Shown: one piece after another, positions 63,735-64,000 of the stretch
Numbering within the stretch: the stretch's first letter is position 1
How the letters are laid out: each line of letters starts with the position of its first letter
Assembly (NCBI RefSeq): GCF_001421765.1
Contig: NZ_LMLA01000007.1
Coordinates: 147,509 to 211,508 of the forward strand
Source: Sphingomonas sp. Leaf32
GTDB taxonomy: Bacteria > Pseudomonadota > Alphaproteobacteria > Sphingomonadales > Sphingomonadaceae
Reading direction: 5' to 3'
Length of the DNA stretch: 64,000 nt
Notes under the pieces: generated by a model
Database searches by the model: none
Told to the model about the DNA's origin: nothing
Seen by the model: only the letters and a program-made list of their open reading frames with translations
Translations under genes and position numbers: made by a program

Positions 63735-64000
63735 ATGCCGACCGACCGCCGCACGTTGATGACGCAGGGTGCCTTGTTGGGCGCGGGGCTGGCGGTGGGC
63801 GGTGTCGCGCCGCTGGCGATGGCGCAGGGGAAGGGGGCGGCGTATCCGAGCAAGCGTCCCGCCCCCGCCGATCGCCGCTTCGTGAGCCAGGCGGTCGAGC
63901 AGGAAATCGCGCGGGTCGGGCGGATGATCGCCGATCCCGAACTCGCCTGGCTGTTCGCCAACGCCTATCCCAACACGCTCGACACCACGGTCAGGATGGG
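63735..64000 (+). CDS. GH125 alpha-mannosidase, N-terminal fragment (cut by window edge)
   Basis: The visible 88 residues start MPTDRRTLMTQGALLGAGLAV with a twin-arginine signal (RR) and pass KRPAPADRRFVSQAVEQEIARV and PELAWLFANAYPNTLDTT. This is the N-terminus of GH125 exo-alpha-1,6-mannosidases. Probably a periplasmic glycan-trimming enzyme. The rest lies outside the window. Confidence 0.78.
   Translation, partial: MPTDRRTLMTQGALLGAGLAVGGVAPLAMAQGKGAAYPSKRPAPADRRFVSQAVEQEIARVGRMIADPELAWLFANAYPNTLDTTVRM

Overview
The window is chromosomal DNA of an alphaproteobacterium, most probably a sphingomonad (Sphingomonas or a close relative). The sequence is strongly GC-rich. It carries 5-aminolevulinate synthase (the alphaproteobacterial C4 haem route), a large TonB-dependent receptor, a PmtA-type phospholipid N-methyltransferase, COQ4, an HWE-type histidine kinase, an rpiB-glyA-nrdR-trmJ block, and many intergenic palindromic repeats of sphingomonad type. 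No tRNA, rRNA, prophage, integrase, transposase or CRISPR array was seen.

Layout. 0-6 kb: start of a ROK sugar kinase, an M61 aminopeptidase, a sugar-lactone lactonase (COG3618), phosphatidylserine decarboxylase and a divergent class III aminotransferase. 6-11 kb: two small orphan genes, an Mpo1/DUF962-like membrane protein with a PmtA-like methyltransferase, an LpxH-like phosphoesterase overlapping a GT4 glycosyltransferase, and a lipoprotein. With psd this makes a lipid-flavoured neighbourhood. 11-24 kb: OprB porin, lone chemoreceptor, DUF808 membrane protein, serine hydrolase, TonB receptor, PBP4-type DacB, and an amidohydrolase with an added C-terminal domain. 23-27.6 kb: a four-gene, 4-bp-overlapping operon that looks like oxidative L-fucose use (aldo/keto reductase, SDR, mutarotase, FucP), then glutathione-dependent formaldehyde dehydrogenase.

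27.7-35.5 kb: lipoproteins, RlpA, rpsD with strong hairpins behind it, chorismate mutase, and the minus-strand series rpiB, glyA, a 50-residue membrane protein, nrdR, and a GIY-YIG/TrmJ reading frame. 35.5-44.1 kb: lipoprotein, DUF3429, a degenerate GGDEF protein, hemA, murI, plsY-dprA-topA. 44.4-54 kb: Sel1 protein, DSP-like phosphatase, recQ, a lipoprotein-like methyltransferase with an alpha/beta hydrolase, an Atm1-type ABC exporter, coq4 behind a clean operator-like palindrome, and recF. 54-64 kb: response regulator with a GAF-HWE kinase, RhlE-type helicase with a textbook terminator, the ybbP-ybbA / tesA divergent block, an M24 peptidase, and the start of a GH125 mannosidase.

The most unusual spot is 31.3-32.8 kb. 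A GIY-YIG nuclease reading frame lies exactly between the two separated arms of a palindromic repeat that occurs nearby in compact form. One arm supplies its Shine-Dalgarno sequence. The other arm is translated as its tail and runs in frame into TrmJ, which has no ATG, GTG or TTG start of its own. The local repeat inventory and this arm-to-arm gene suggest a nuclease-linked repeat cassette. This is an inference that comparative genomics can test.
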